From: Desulforamulus reducens MI-1
Lineage (GTDB): Bacteria; Bacillota; Desulfotomaculia; Desulfotomaculales; Desulfotomaculaceae
NCBI RefSeq assembly: GCF_000016165.1
Contig: NC_009253.1
Span: 3,173,484 to 3,237,483, forward strand
Direction: 5' to 3'
Length of the DNA stretch: 64,000 nucleotides
Each line of letters opens with the position of its first letter. Positions within the stretch are counted from its first letter, which is position 1. Of this stretch, positions 29,174 to 38,854 are shown one piece after another. The notes under the pieces were generated by a model that did not search any database, was not told the DNA's origin, and saw only the letters and a list, made by a program, of their open reading frames with translations. The translations under genes and the position numbers were made by a program.

Positions 29174-30367
29174 TCAAAACCTCCGCCAAACCGATTGATA
29201 GTAGGGTATTTTTTTTGTTCCTTGTAGCGTCAGCAAACTGGCACCGCCCACTGGCTGTCCTTCTACCAATACCTGCAGTTTACCCACAACCTGTCCCGGA
29301 AACACTGGTGCACTGATTTTCCTTTCCAACATTACCTCCTGCTCGAGCTTCCCAGTTCTATCAATTGGTACCGTCACCACAACATCCCGGTTCACTGTGA
29401 TTGGTACTCTGCCTAACACGCCATCCCTGACCTCCACAGAAGCAAAGGTCTTCCCTGCGTCAACCACCCTTCGTTGCTCAAACCTGTTGAAACCATAATT
29501 CAGTAGTTTAATGGATTCGTTCCAGCGATCATCACTGTGCAATACCACAGCAATCAATCGGCGTCCATCCCGGCTGGCGGAGGAAACAAGGCATTTACCC
29601 GCTGCGTTGGTGGTTCCTGTCTTTACTCCGTCGGCACCCTGGTAACTCCACAACATTTTATTGGTGTTACTTAATAACCGTTTCCCCTCGGTTCCTGGAA
29701 TGACATGGGTTTTCGTAGAGACAATTCTACTAAAAACAGGATTTTTTAATGCAGCCCTTGTTATGAGGGCCAAATCATAGGCGGAAGAATAGTGATGGTC
29801 ATTGGGTAAACCATTGGAGTTACAAAAGTGTGTATTCTTGGCTCCCAATTGGCGGGCCTTCATATTCATAAAGCCAACAAAGATATCCTCACGAACTGCA
29901 ATTTGCTCTGCAATGGCAACACAGGCATCATTTCCAGAGCGCATTAAGGCACCATAGAGCAGTTGCTCTAGGGTTAATTTTTCGTTTGGTTTCAGGTAGA
30001 CACTGCTTCCTTCCACACCGGCGGCCCGCTGGCTTACGGAAGTAGCACTGTTGAGATTGCCACATTCAATGGCCACCAGTGCTGTCATGATTTTTGTCGT
30101 ACTGGCAATGGCCCTGGCTTGGTGAGGGTTCTTTGCAAAAAGAACCTGTCCGGTTGCCGCATCCATCACCAGTGCTGAGTAAGCAGAAAGTACTAATTGG
30201 TCATGGTCAAAAATTCCAGTTCCTGTCACCGCCGGAAGGTTCTCATATAAAAAAAGCACATCACTATTGGGAGGTTTTGTTTCCTCTCCAAATACCACAA
30301 CTGGATTGATCAACAAAAACAATAAAATAAGGAATAGACTCGGCAGCAAATTTCTTCTACATCTCAA
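29174..30367 (-). CDS. D-alanyl-D-alanine carboxypeptidase (PBP5/DacF-like)
   Basis: An exported serine peptidase that trims the terminal D-Ala of peptidoglycan stem peptides. The catalytic SxxK (ASTTKIM), SGN (MRSGNDACVA) and KTG (VKTGTTNAAGKCL) motifs are all present, and a C-terminal beta-domain follows. TTG at 30367 is chosen because GGGGTGG lies 6 bases upstream and gives a normal signal peptide (RCRRNLLPSLFLILLFLL); a GTG five codons earlier overlaps that site. In endospore formers DacF/DacB relatives act in vegetative or cortex wall; which one applies cannot be told. Confidence 0.9.
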   Translation of the reverse strand: MRCRRNLLPSLFLILLFLLINPVVVFGEETKPPNSDVLFLYENLPAVTGTGIFDHDQLVLSAYSALVMDAATGQVLFAKNPHQARAIASTTKIMTALVAIECGNLNSATSVSQRAAGVEGSSVYLKPNEKLTLEQLLYGALMRSGNDACVAIAEQIAVREDIFVGFMNMKARQLGAKNTHFCNSNGLPNDHHYSSAYDLALITRAALKNPVFSRIVSTKTHVIPGTEGKRLLSNTNKMLWSYQGADGVKTGTTNAAGKCLVSSASRDGRRLIAVVLHSDDRWNESIKLLNYGFNRFEQRRVVDAGKTFASVEVRDGVLGRVPITVNRDVVVTVPIDRTGKLEQEVMLERKISAPVFPGQVVGKLQVLVEGQPVGGASLLTLQGTKKIPYYQSVWRRF

Positions 30368-30457
30368 ACTTAACCACCCCACTGTATTTTTCTTTACCTA
30401 GGGTGCCCTGGCTGGTTTTTCATTATGATGAAATCTCTGATAATGAGGTTTATCAAC

Positions 30458-30487
30458 AAAATCAGCACGCCCAAGGCGTGCTGATCA
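30458..30487 (-). terminator. Terminator of the second RND operon
   Basis: ATCAGCACGCC and GGCGTGCTGAT arms followed by TTTGTT on the minus strand, just after the pump's stop codon. Confidence 0.8.
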
Positions 30488-30495
30488 GCTTATTA

Positions 30496-33400
30496 CTATT
30501 GCACTGTTTCTTTACTCACACTGGGTGTCTCAGTATGTCTGGACCGGGCAAAAATCCGTTCCTTAACTTGATGACCCTTCTTCTTAAAATCATCCAAAAT
30601 ACTATAAATTACAGGCACCACCACCAGCGTCAAGAGAGTGGAAGTAATTAAACCACCTATTATTGCATGTGCCATGGGTGCCCGTCCTTCAGCCCCGGGT
30701 CCCAGGGCCAGTGCCAGTGGCATCATGCCAAGAATCATAGCAGTGGAAGTCATTATAATGGGACGCAAACGGGTTAAGGCAGCAATACGCAAAGCTTCAT
30801 TGCGCTCCACACCCCTGGCCCGCTGCTGCTTGGTAAAGTCAATCAACAAAATAGCATTTTTAGTTACCAGACCCATTAGCATGATGATACCGATCATGGA
30901 CATAAGACTTAGATCGCTGCCTACAATTAACAGCCCTAAAATAGCACCTACAATGGCCATGGGCAAAGATAGCATAATGGAAAAGGGGTCAATATAACTT
31001 TCAAACTGGGCTGCCAGAATAAAGAAGATAAACAACACCGCAGTAATCAAAGCTAAAATCATGGCAACAAAGGTATCTCCCATCATTTCTGCGTCGCCAC
31101 CCTCATAGAAGCGATAACCCGGTGGTAACTTAATTTCTTGATTCACTCGCTCCTTAAAGGCCTGGTTAAATTCACCCAGGGAAACTCCATCCAAGTTGCA
31201 AGTCAGGGTTATCTCCTTAATCCGATCAAAGCGATTAATTTGACTGGGAGCAGTAGAAAAGACTGTTTCTGTCAACTGACTCAAGGGCACCATCAACTGC
31301 TCGCCCTCCGGTGAATGAACACTGGGCAGGTAAAGGTTATTCAGATCCGCCAGATTCCTTCGTTGATGTTCTGACAAGCGCACCCTTACATCGAGACGGT
31401 CTTCGCCATCTTCAAACTGGCTAACAACCACTCCGTTGAAGAGAGTTCGCAGGGTATCCCCCACCTTCGCTGTGCTTACCCCCAAATCAGCAGCCACATC
31501 CTGCTTGATAAAAATTTGCCCTTCGGGTTTGCCTGGTTTATAACTGCTGGCAACATCCACCGAGCCCGGAATATTCTCCATGATTCTCATTGCCTGTTCC
31601 GCATAGATTTGCAGTTGATCCAAATTCTCTCCCTGTAATCTGAATTGAACCATGGCCCCCTGGCCCGTACCTCCCTGCTGATTAATGGTTACCTTAACTC
31701 CAGGGATGGTATTCAATTGCCTTCTCATAGTTGCCGCCAATTCATTAATGGTTTGATCCCGGTCATGTTTATCCACCAATTTGACAAAAATGTTGGCACT
31801 GTCCGCCTCTATGGTGGAATATACCTTGGTCACTTCAGAATATTGCCGAAGCTTTTCTTCGATTTTTTGGGTGATGGCACCGGCAGCTTCTGTACTTAAA
31901 CCAGCATCCATATCCGCCACCAGATACAGTTCTCCCACATCGCTGGCAGGTATAAAGGTAGAGCCTAACAAAGGAATAATCATTAAGCTGCCCACAAAGA
32001 GTAAAACTGCAATACCAATGGTTTTCTTACGATTTCGTAGCACCACCTTAAGAAAATCAGCATAGCGAAGGGTAACTCTGTCAAAGCCCCTGTTAAACCA
32101 ATTGATAAACCTGCCAAAGAACCCTTTAAGAACATATTCCTCGGTCCTTAGATACCTTGATGAAAGCATGGGTACCAACGTGAAGGCCACAAAAAGGGAT
32201 ACCAATACACTAAAAACAACCGTGAGACCAAATTGCTTGAAGAATTGACCCACAATGCCCGTCATCATCCCTACGGGAAGAAAGACTGCCACAACTGTTA
32301 AGGTGGTGGATGTCACCGCCAATCCCAATTCCGTGGTGCCGTCCCGGGCTGCTTCCAGGGCGGGTTTTCCCATTCTCAAGTGACGTACAATATTCTCAAT
32401 GACCACAATGGCATCATCAATCAGCAGACCAACGGACAGGGACAGGGCCATTAAAGACATAAAATTCAGTGTAAAGCCCAAAAGCTTCATGGCAAAAAAG
32501 GTGGCGATAATAGAAGAAGGAATGGCCAGGGCGGCTATCAATGTACTGCGCCAGTCCCGCAAGAAAATAAACACAGTCAGCACCGCCAGTAAACTGCCCT
32601 CCATGAGAGTGTTTCTAACATCATTTACTGCATCCCGGATATAAGCCGAGTTATCCCGTACGATTTCAAGTTTAACGCCGGGCGGCAGTTCCTTTTTCAC
32701 TTCTTCCACAACTACCTTCAGTTTGTCCGCCACTTCTACGGTATTGGCCCCGGACTGTTTTAAAATATCCAGACCGATGGCCTGTTTACCCTGATAATGG
32801 GCAATACTGTCTTGCTCTTCAACACCGTCCACCACTGTGGCAACATCCTTGACATAGAGTTGTACCCCGTCTCGCCTTGCCACAGGCAAATTGGCAAATT
32901 CCTCAACCTTGTTTACATTGCCCATGGTACGAAGGGTAATCTCCCGGTCTTGACTGCTCACCTTACCTCCGGGCATCTCCATGTTCTCACTGCGCAGGTT
33001 ATTCACCACTTCAGCGGTTGACAGCCCATAGGCCGCCAGTTTATCTTTATCTAAATTGATGTGGATTTCTCTTTTTACATCTCCATAGAGTTCAATGGAA
33101 CCAACGCCTTTAACCACTTCGATTCTTCTTTTGATTAGGTCTTCAACCAGCGCAGTCATCTCTCGCATGGAGATATCCCCGGTAACCGCCAGAGATATAA
33201 TGGGATAGGCCATAGGATCAAACCTGGCAATAATCGGTTCCTCAATATCCTGAGGCAAATCCCCCCGGATAGTCCCTATTTTATCCCGAACATCCTGGGC
33301 TGCCACCTCTGGCGGTGTTTCAAGGGTAAACTCTGCAAAAACAAGCGCATACCCTTCCCGGGCATTGGCATAAATATGTTTAACACCGGCTATCTGACCA

Positions 33401-33612
33401 ATGGCTTCCTCTAACTTATAAATAATCTTGCTTTCAATTTGCTCCGGTGAAACCCCGGGTTGTACAACCGTTACAGCCACATAGGGAAACTCAACTTCAG
33501 GGTTATCATTGATATTTAAACCTATGTAACTAATCATGCCTACGGCCAGCAGAGCCAGAATGGTAACAGTTGCAAAAACCGGCCTTTTTAAACTGAGGTT
33601 GGTTAAAAACAT
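30496..33612 (-). CDS. RND efflux pump, AcrB/HAE1-like (second system)
   Basis: A 1,038-residue pump with twelve predicted membrane segments. It keeps the standard proton relay: the TM4 pair in SVGLLIDDAIVVIEN and the TM10 lysine in GLVTKNAILLIDF. It is only distantly related to the pump at 25377. The ATG at 33612 has GGAGGG upstream, 15 bases after its adaptor gene. No regulator is adjacent. Confidence 0.93.
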   Translation of the reverse strand: MFLTNLSLKRPVFATVTILALLAVGMISYIGLNINDNPEVEFPYVAVTVVQPGVSPEQIESKIIYKLEEAIGQIAGVKHIYANAREGYALVFAEFTLETPPEVAAQDVRDKIGTIRGDLPQDIEEPIIARFDPMAYPIISLAVTGDISMREMTALVEDLIKRRIEVVKGVGSIELYGDVKREIHINLDKDKLAAYGLSTAEVVNNLRSENMEMPGGKVSSQDREITLRTMGNVNKVEEFANLPVARRDGVQLYVKDVATVVDGVEEQDSIAHYQGKQAIGLDILKQSGANTVEVADKLKVVVEEVKKELPPGVKLEIVRDNSAYIRDAVNDVRNTLMEGSLLAVLTVFIFLRDWRSTLIAALAIPSSIIATFFAMKLLGFTLNFMSLMALSLSVGLLIDDAIVVIENIVRHLRMGKPALEAARDGTTELGLAVTSTTLTVVAVFLPVGMMTGIVGQFFKQFGLTVVFSVLVSLFVAFTLVPMLSSRYLRTEEYVLKGFFGRFINWFNRGFDRVTLRYADFLKVVLRNRKKTIGIAVLLFVGSLMIIPLLGSTFIPASDVGELYLVADMDAGLSTEAAGAITQKIEEKLRQYSEVTKVYSTIEADSANIFVKLVDKHDRDQTINELAATMRRQLNTIPGVKVTINQQGGTGQGAMVQFRLQGENLDQLQIYAEQAMRIMENIPGSVDVASSYKPGKPEGQIFIKQDVAADLGVSTAKVGDTLRTLFNGVVVSQFEDGEDRLDVRVRLSEHQRRNLADLNNLYLPSVHSPEGEQLMVPLSQLTETVFSTAPSQINRFDRIKEITLTCNLDGVSLGEFNQAFKERVNQEIKLPPGYRFYEGGDAEMMGDTFVAMILALITAVLFIFFILAAQFESYIDPFSIMLSLPMAIVGAILGLLIVGSDLSLMSMIGIIMLMGLVTKNAILLIDFTKQQRARGVERNEALRIAALTRLRPIIMTSTAMILGMMPLALALGPGAEGRAPMAHAIIGGLITSTLLTLVVVPVIYSILDDFKKKGHQVKERIFARSRHTETPSVSKETVQ

Positions 33613-33627
33613 ACATTTATCCCTCCG

Positions 33628-34722
33628 TTACTTGGCGATCTTTACCTTATCCTGGTCCTTTAGTTTATTGACGTTGGTTACTACCACTTGCTGGCCCTCG
33701 CTAAGACCTGATTTTACTTCAACTAACTGGTTAATGATCTGTCCAATTTCCACCTGCTGGCGTTTTACCTTATCACCATTGGGGAGAAAAACAAAATACA
33801 TACCCTGTTTTGATGCCAGTGCTGCCTGGGGTACCGTCAGTACCTCTTTCGTTTCTCCGATTTTAATCTGTACCTTGGCAAACATACCAGGTTTTAAAAG
33901 TATATCTTTATTGTCTACCTTAATCTTAGTTTCAAAAACCCTGGCTTCCTTTTTTGCCACCGGATTAACTACTTCCACCACACCGGTAAATTTTTTATTA
34001 CCGTAGGCATCAACTGTTACATCTGCCTTCAGTCCAGGCTTAATCATAGACAAATCCTTCTGTTCAATGTTTACCACCACGTAGACAGAGGATAGATCCT
34101 CCACTGACATCAGAGAGGACCCCTGGGGAGAGACCATCTGGCCAGTGGTCACACTGCGATTGGCCACCAACCCCGCAATGGGAGAAGTGATGGTGCTATT
34201 TTGCAAATCTTCCTCCGCAGTGGCCACCGCCGCCGCAGCCGAACTAGCCTCTGCTTCGGCCAACTTCACCGCTGCTTCTTTGTCCTCAAATTCCTTCTGA
34301 GATACAGCACCCTGCTGATAAAGCTCTTGAAAACGCTGATAATCAGACCTGGCAGTGGCAAGTCCTGTTTCCGCTTTCTTTAAGGTTGCCTGGTTTATTT
34401 TCAGTGTATTGGCAAAGCTCTGGCTTTCTAAATAGATCAGGGATTGACCGGCAGCTACCCGATCCCCGTTTTGAACCGCAACTTTACTAACACGCCCCGA
34501 GGGTACCTTTGCAAAGATAACTGCTTGATGAAAGGCCTCAATACTGCCAGTAACAGATAAAGAATTCTCAATATTCACTTTACTTACCTGCCGAGTGGCC
34601 ACTGTTGGCACAGCTACATCCTGCTTGATTTCCTTCTTGTCCCAGGAGGCACCACCTTTGAAAACACTAAAGGCTACTATCAATACCACCGGAATCAACC
34701 AGAGCTTCCATTTACTTTTCAT
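33628..34722 (-). CDS. RND efflux adaptor (membrane fusion) protein, second system
   Basis: A 364-residue adaptor anchored by an N-terminal membrane helix (residues 7-22, LWLIPVVLIVAFSVF) with no lipobox, unlike the first adaptor. The lipoyl half-motifs GRVSKVAVQNGDRVAAGQSL and SPIAGLVANRSVTTGQMV flank an Ala/Glu-rich helical hairpin. AAAGGAG lies before the ATG. First gene of a two-gene operon with the pump. The 286-base gap upstream (34723-35008) holds divergent promoters with malic enzyme; no other gene is visible there. Confidence 0.88.
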   Translation of the reverse strand: MKSKWKLWLIPVVLIVAFSVFKGGASWDKKEIKQDVAVPTVATRQVSKVNIENSLSVTGSIEAFHQAVIFAKVPSGRVSKVAVQNGDRVAAGQSLIYLESQSFANTLKINQATLKKAETGLATARSDYQRFQELYQQGAVSQKEFEDKEAAVKLAEAEASSAAAAVATAEEDLQNSTITSPIAGLVANRSVTTGQMVSPQGSSLMSVEDLSSVYVVVNIEQKDLSMIKPGLKADVTVDAYGNKKFTGVVEVVNPVAKKEARVFETKIKVDNKDILLKPGMFAKVQIKIGETKEVLTVPQAALASKQGMYFVFLPNGDKVKRQQVEIGQIINQLVEVKSGLSEGQQVVVTNVNKLKDQDKVKIAK

Positions 34723-35008
34723 CCGCTCTACTCCTTTTTCAATTCTCTAATTTGTCCTTTTTAGGAGATCTTTTTCCCATGCTAGCCAACTCTGAATGTG
34801 AAAACTTCTATGGTTTCTTCAGTTTCCAATGCAAAATTACCAATACAAGCACTGGTTGTCAAGTCATTTTTTACCACTTAATGTTTATTTTTTGTTATTA
34901 TAACAATAATAGCAATATGTTAACTTGTAAAATGAGGTAACCACCTATATTTCAGTAGTACTACCGTTCCTAAAATACACTATCTAATATAGAAGAGGAT
35001 GATCTTAC

Positions 35009-36433
35009 ATGATTACATCATTGAACATTACCCTTCAACTCCGGCTGGCCAATAAACCCGGTACCTTGGCAAAGGTACTAGATGCCATTGCCCTGGAAGG
35101 GGGCAGCTTGGGAGCCATCGACCTAGTCTCTGCCACTCCGTCCTTTATTACCAGGGACCTAATGGTTCGTCTTAAAGAAAAAGGACATCTTAACGACTTG
35201 ATTCAGACTCTGAAAAGAATTCCAGATGTACAGGTAACCCATGTGGCAGACAGAGTTATTACCAGACACATGGGTGGTAAAATTGAAGTGGTCCCTAAAA
35301 GACCTGTGCAAAATTGGGAAGATTTAGCCATTGTTTACACACCGGGGGTTGCTGTGGTTTCCGAAACCCTGGCCCAGAAACCGGATATGGCCTATAAACT
35401 AACCATGAAGGGTAATACCGTAGCCATTGTCACAGACGGGTCAGCGGTATTAGGCTTAGGAAACTTGGGACCAACCGGTGCTCTGCCGGTTATGGAAGGA
35501 AAAGCGGTGCTTTTCAAACAATTTGGCGGGGTGGATGCCGTTCCCATCTGCCTGGATGTACATGAACCCCAACAAATCATAGACACTGTGGCGGCCCTGG
35601 CCCCTGCCTTTGGAGGCATCAACCTGGAGGACATTGCTGCCCCCAAGTGTTTTGAAATTGAGGAAAAACTAAAGCAGCTACTGGATATTCCCGTGTTTCA
35701 TGATGATCAGCACGGCACGGCCATTGTCACCGTGGCGGGGTTAATCAACGCTCTAAAAGTCGTCGATAAGGACATCCATAGTATCAAGCTGGTCATGAGC
35801 GGTGCAGGGGCAGCGGGAGTGGCCATTGCCAATATCTTAATAAGCGCTGGAGTCCGTAACCTTATTGTGTGCGACCGAAAGGGTGCCATCTCCCGTCACA
35901 ATATGCCCTCGGAACCCTCCAAGCAATGGCTTGCGGAAAACACCAACCCAGAGAACATTCAGGGAAGCCTTAAAGAGGTTATAGCCGGTGCCGATGCCTT
36001 TGTGGGGGTTTCCGCTCCCGGAGTATTAAACCGTGCAGACATCCAGAAAATGTCCCCAAAACCGGTGGTCTTTGCCTTGGCCAACCCGGAACCAGAGATT
36101 CCACCGGAGGAAATTTATGATATTGCCGGGGTTATTGCCACGGGACGTTCTGACTACCCCAACCAGATCAACAATGCCCTGGCTTTCCCCGGCATTTTCC
36201 GAGGAGCCCTAAACTGCCATGCTACGACCATTAATGATGAAATGTGCTTGGCCGCTGCCTATGCACTGGCTGGTATTATTGAGGAGGACCAGCTTACCGC
36301 AGAACACATCATACCCTCTGTATTTAATGAAAAAGTGGCTCCGGCTGTGTCCAAAGCAGTGGAAGATGTTGCAAGAAAAACCGGGGTGTCCCGCAAGGGA
36401 CTGCATAATGGAATAAATGGTCATAACTTTTAA
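35009..36433 (+). CDS. NAD(P)-dependent malic enzyme with N-terminal ACT domain
   Basis: A 474-residue enzyme that decarboxylates malate to pyruvate and CO2. Residues 1-75 form an ACT-type regulatory domain (LRLANKPGTLAKVLDAIALE). The malic enzyme core shows the catalytic tyrosine VYTPGVAVVSE, DGSAVLGLGNLGP, the metal site GGINLEDIAAPKCFEIE, FHDDQHGTA and the dinucleotide loop SGAGAAGVAIA. An ACT domain suggests control by an amino acid. Its neighbour is a CstA transporter with a pyruvate-type sensor pair. Confidence 0.93.
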   Translation: MITSLNITLQLRLANKPGTLAKVLDAIALEGGSLGAIDLVSATPSFITRDLMVRLKEKGHLNDLIQTLKRIPDVQVTHVADRVITRHMGGKIEVVPKRPVQNWEDLAIVYTPGVAVVSETLAQKPDMAYKLTMKGNTVAIVTDGSAVLGLGNLGPTGALPVMEGKAVLFKQFGGVDAVPICLDVHEPQQIIDTVAALAPAFGGINLEDIAAPKCFEIEEKLKQLLDIPVFHDDQHGTAIVTVAGLINALKVVDKDIHSIKLVMSGAGAAGVAIANILISAGVRNLIVCDRKGAISRHNMPSEPSKQWLAENTNPENIQGSLKEVIAGADAFVGVSAPGVLNRADIQKMSPKPVVFALANPEPEIPPEEIYDIAGVIATGRSDYPNQINNALAFPGIFRGALNCHATTINDEMCLAAAYALAGIIEEDQLTAEHIIPSVFNEKVAPAVSKAVEDVARKTGVSRKGLHNGINGHNF

Positions 36434-36482
36434 TTTTCTTTTGATAAATGATATGAGTTAGAAACGGTTTCCAGATAAGCAA

Positions 36483-36526
36483 AGGGAGAACCCAAATGTA
36501 TATTGAGTTCTCCCTAAATATTTTTA
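36483..36526. terminator. Bidirectional terminator between malic enzyme and cstA
   Basis: AGGGAGAAC and GTTCTCCCT arms followed by an AT-rich run with TTTTTATT. Confidence 0.65.
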
Positions 36527-36558
36527 TTAGTTCTGCCTTTTTTGGGACTTTCTAATAC

Positions 36559-37998
36559 TTACATGGGTTTTCTAGCAGGTAATGTTGCCATTTTATCCTG
36601 TCCAAAGGCCCTTTTTATAAAAAGTCCAATGGGAATCAAGGCCAGGGCAAAGCCCAAGGGATAAGCAATATTGGTTGCCAGTTTAAACCCTTCTGGTGCC
36701 ATCAGAATATAGGTGAAGGTCACTACAGTCATAAATGCTGCGGGAATCGATGCAACCCAGTGGGTTTTATGATTCTGTAACAGATACATGGCAGCTGCCC
36801 ACAACATAATCATGGCTGTTGTCTGGTTCGCCCAGGCAAAGTAACGCCACAGGAAGTTAAAGTCAATCAGTGTCAAAGAGTACCCTACTGCAAAAAGCGG
36901 GAAAGCAATCAACAGACGCTTACCAAAGGGCTTTTGATCCAGCTTAAAGAAGTCGGCAATCAGCATCCGAGCACCCCGGAAAGCAGTATCTCCGGAGGTA
37001 ATGGGCAGTACAATAACACCCAGTACCGCCATGGTTCCACCGATGGCACCCATCATGGTGGTAGCCACTTCTTTTACCACTCCAGCGGGGCCAGGTCCAC
37101 CGGCAGCCAGCATTTTACCTAGTTCTGCCGTATCACCATAGAAAGCCATGCCAGCCGCAGCCCAGATCAGGGCAATAATACCTTCGGCAATCATCATACC
37201 GTAGAAAATCTTACGCCCTTCTCTTTCATTTTCAGTACAACGGGCAATAATGGGAGACTGGGTCGCATGGAAGCCGGAAATGGCACCACAGGCAATGGTA
37301 ATAAACAGCAACGGCCAAATTGGTGCGCCCTTGGGATGCAGGTTAGCAAAGGTTAACTCCGGAATGTGATAGCCCTGTACTAACAGGGAACCAGCTACCC
37401 CAAAGGCCATAATCAGTAACAGAGCACCAAAGAAGGGGTACACTTTACCAATGATCTTGTCCACCGGCAAAAGGGTGGCAAAGACATAGTAAACCAGGAT
37501 AATACCAACCCAGACAGATAGCGTCATCCAGCCGGGAGTAAGATCCGCCAGCAGTTTAGCAGGGCCGGTCATGAAGACGGTACCCACTAATACCAGCAGT
37601 ATTAATGCAAAAACGTTGGTAAAGGATTTCATCCCTTTTCCCAGGTACCTGCCCACAATATCCGGCAGGCCTGAACCACCATTTCTCACAGATAGCATAC
37701 CAGAGAAATAGTCATGGACAGCACCGGCAAAAATAGAACCTAAGACAATCCAAACAAAGGCCACAGGTCCCCACAGGGCACCCATGATGGGTCCAAAAAT
37801 TGGGCCTAACCCTGCAATGTTCAGCAACTGAACCAGACTGGCACGCTTCCATTCCATCGGAACAAAGTCTACGCCGTCCTGTTTGGCATAAGCCGGACAA
37901 ACATTCTTTTCATTCACACCAAAAACCTTTTCAACAAACTTGCCGTAAGTAAAATACCCGGCGATTAATAGTATAATTGCAGCAATAAAGGTAAACAT
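36559..37998 (-). CDS. cstA: CstA family carbon starvation transporter (probable pyruvate/peptide uptake)
   Basis: A 479-residue polytopic membrane protein of the short CstA class (E. coli CstA is about 700). The family core ASLVQLLNIAGLGPIFGPIM and the FAGAVHDYFSGMLS motif lie within residues 50-100. E. coli BtsT/CstA take up pyruvate or peptides and BtsT is switched on by the LytTR pair BtsSR when pyruvate is present. Here a LytS/LytT pair lies directly upstream with paired binding sites, so a pyruvate transporter is the best guess. AAGGAGGG precedes the ATG. Confidence 0.88.
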   Translation of the reverse strand: MFTFIAAIILLIAGYFTYGKFVEKVFGVNEKNVCPAYAKQDGVDFVPMEWKRASLVQLLNIAGLGPIFGPIMGALWGPVAFVWIVLGSIFAGAVHDYFSGMLSVRNGGSGLPDIVGRYLGKGMKSFTNVFALILLVLVGTVFMTGPAKLLADLTPGWMTLSVWVGIILVYYVFATLLPVDKIIGKVYPFFGALLLIMAFGVAGSLLVQGYHIPELTFANLHPKGAPIWPLLFITIACGAISGFHATQSPIIARCTENEREGRKIFYGMMIAEGIIALIWAAAGMAFYGDTAELGKMLAAGGPGPAGVVKEVATTMMGAIGGTMAVLGVIVLPITSGDTAFRGARMLIADFFKLDQKPFGKRLLIAFPLFAVGYSLTLIDFNFLWRYFAWANQTTAMIMLWAAAMYLLQNHKTHWVASIPAAFMTVVTFTYILMAPEGFKLATNIAYPLGFALALIPIGLFIKRAFGQDKMATLPARKPM

Positions 37999-38074
37999 TT
38001 CCCTTCCCTCCTTAACAAAGTAATTAGTAGCTTGACTACATAGTACTCCAAGGAGGCTGCGGTTTGTTTAAAAC

Positions 38075-38113
38075 CTGCACAATTGGTCAAAAGGACTGCA
38101 TAAGTTGTCAAAA
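38075..38113 (-). promoter_or_regulatory. Paired LytTR-type binding sites upstream of cstA
   Basis: Two direct repeats, CTGCACAATTGGTCAAAA at 38075-38092 and CTGCATAAGTTGTCAAAA at 38096-38113, match at 15 of 18 positions with a period of exactly 21 bases, two turns of the helix. A TACTAT -10 box (38045-38040, minus) with a poor -35 lies just downstream, as expected for an activated promoter. The spacing is like that of the E. coli BtsR sites. Confidence 0.75.
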
Positions 38114-38131
38114 TGGATTTATGAAATGTTT

Positions 38132-38848
38132 TTATATACCCAACAGCCGCCGGATCTCTTTCATTCCGTTGCGGCTTACCGGTACCCTTGAGGAATCCTC
38201 ATCCTGCATGACCAGTTGGTGTCCCTGAAAACCCGGCTCTATCCTTTCAATTTTATCAATGTTGACCAGAAAACTATAATGGGGGCGGAAAAATGGTAAG
38301 TCCCCCAACCTATTCTCCAGGGCCTGCAAAGTATAGTTAACAGAATAGGTTTTATCAAAGGTTTTAATCATAACCTCCCGGCCCTGACGACTGGCAAAAA
38401 CAATTTCTTCTGGATTCAGTAACTTGATTAAATCCTCATCACTGACCGCAATCTTCTTTTGCAATTGGTTTTGCTTTTTATGACTTAGCAACCGCCGGAG
38501 TTTATCGATGGTTTCTGCCACTCGTTCCTCAGAAAATGGTTTCAAGAGATAATCCACTGCATTTACAGTAAAGGCTTCCACGGCATGCTGGTCGTAGGCA
38601 GTTGCAAAAACCACCAGTGGCGGCTCCACCCAGCGGTCCAACTGTCGGGCAACTTCCATACCCTCTCCATCGGGCATGGAGATATCCAGAAACACGGCAT
38701 CCGGCCGTTCTTTCCGTATTACCTGTAAAGCCGATTGAACATCCTCCGCCTCAGCCGCCACCTCAATGTCGGCATGTTGTTTAAGCAAATAAATTAACTC
38801 ATCCCTGGCCGGGGCCTCATCATCCACTACCACTACCCTCATGGTCAA
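38132..38848 (-). CDS. lytT: LytTR-family response regulator
   Basis: A 238-residue regulator. The receiver (residues 1-120) has the phosphorylated aspartate in AVFLDISMPDGEGM and the LLKPF lysine. The C-terminal LytTR domain contains EIVFASRQGREVMIKTF and the FFRPHYSFLVNIDKI segment. It is coded 6 bases after the sensor and must act with it. It probably activates cstA, whose promoter lies directly downstream. Confidence 0.92.
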   Translation of the reverse strand: MTMRVVVVDDEAPARDELIYLLKQHADIEVAAEAEDVQSALQVIRKERPDAVFLDISMPDGEGMEVARQLDRWVEPPLVVFATAYDQHAVEAFTVNAVDYLLKPFSEERVAETIDKLRRLLSHKKQNQLQKKIAVSDEDLIKLLNPEEIVFASRQGREVMIKTFDKTYSVNYTLQALENRLGDLPFFRPHYSFLVNIDKIERIEPGFQGHQLVMQDEDSSRVPVSRNGMKEIRRLLGI

Positions 38849-38854
38849 CCTCCA

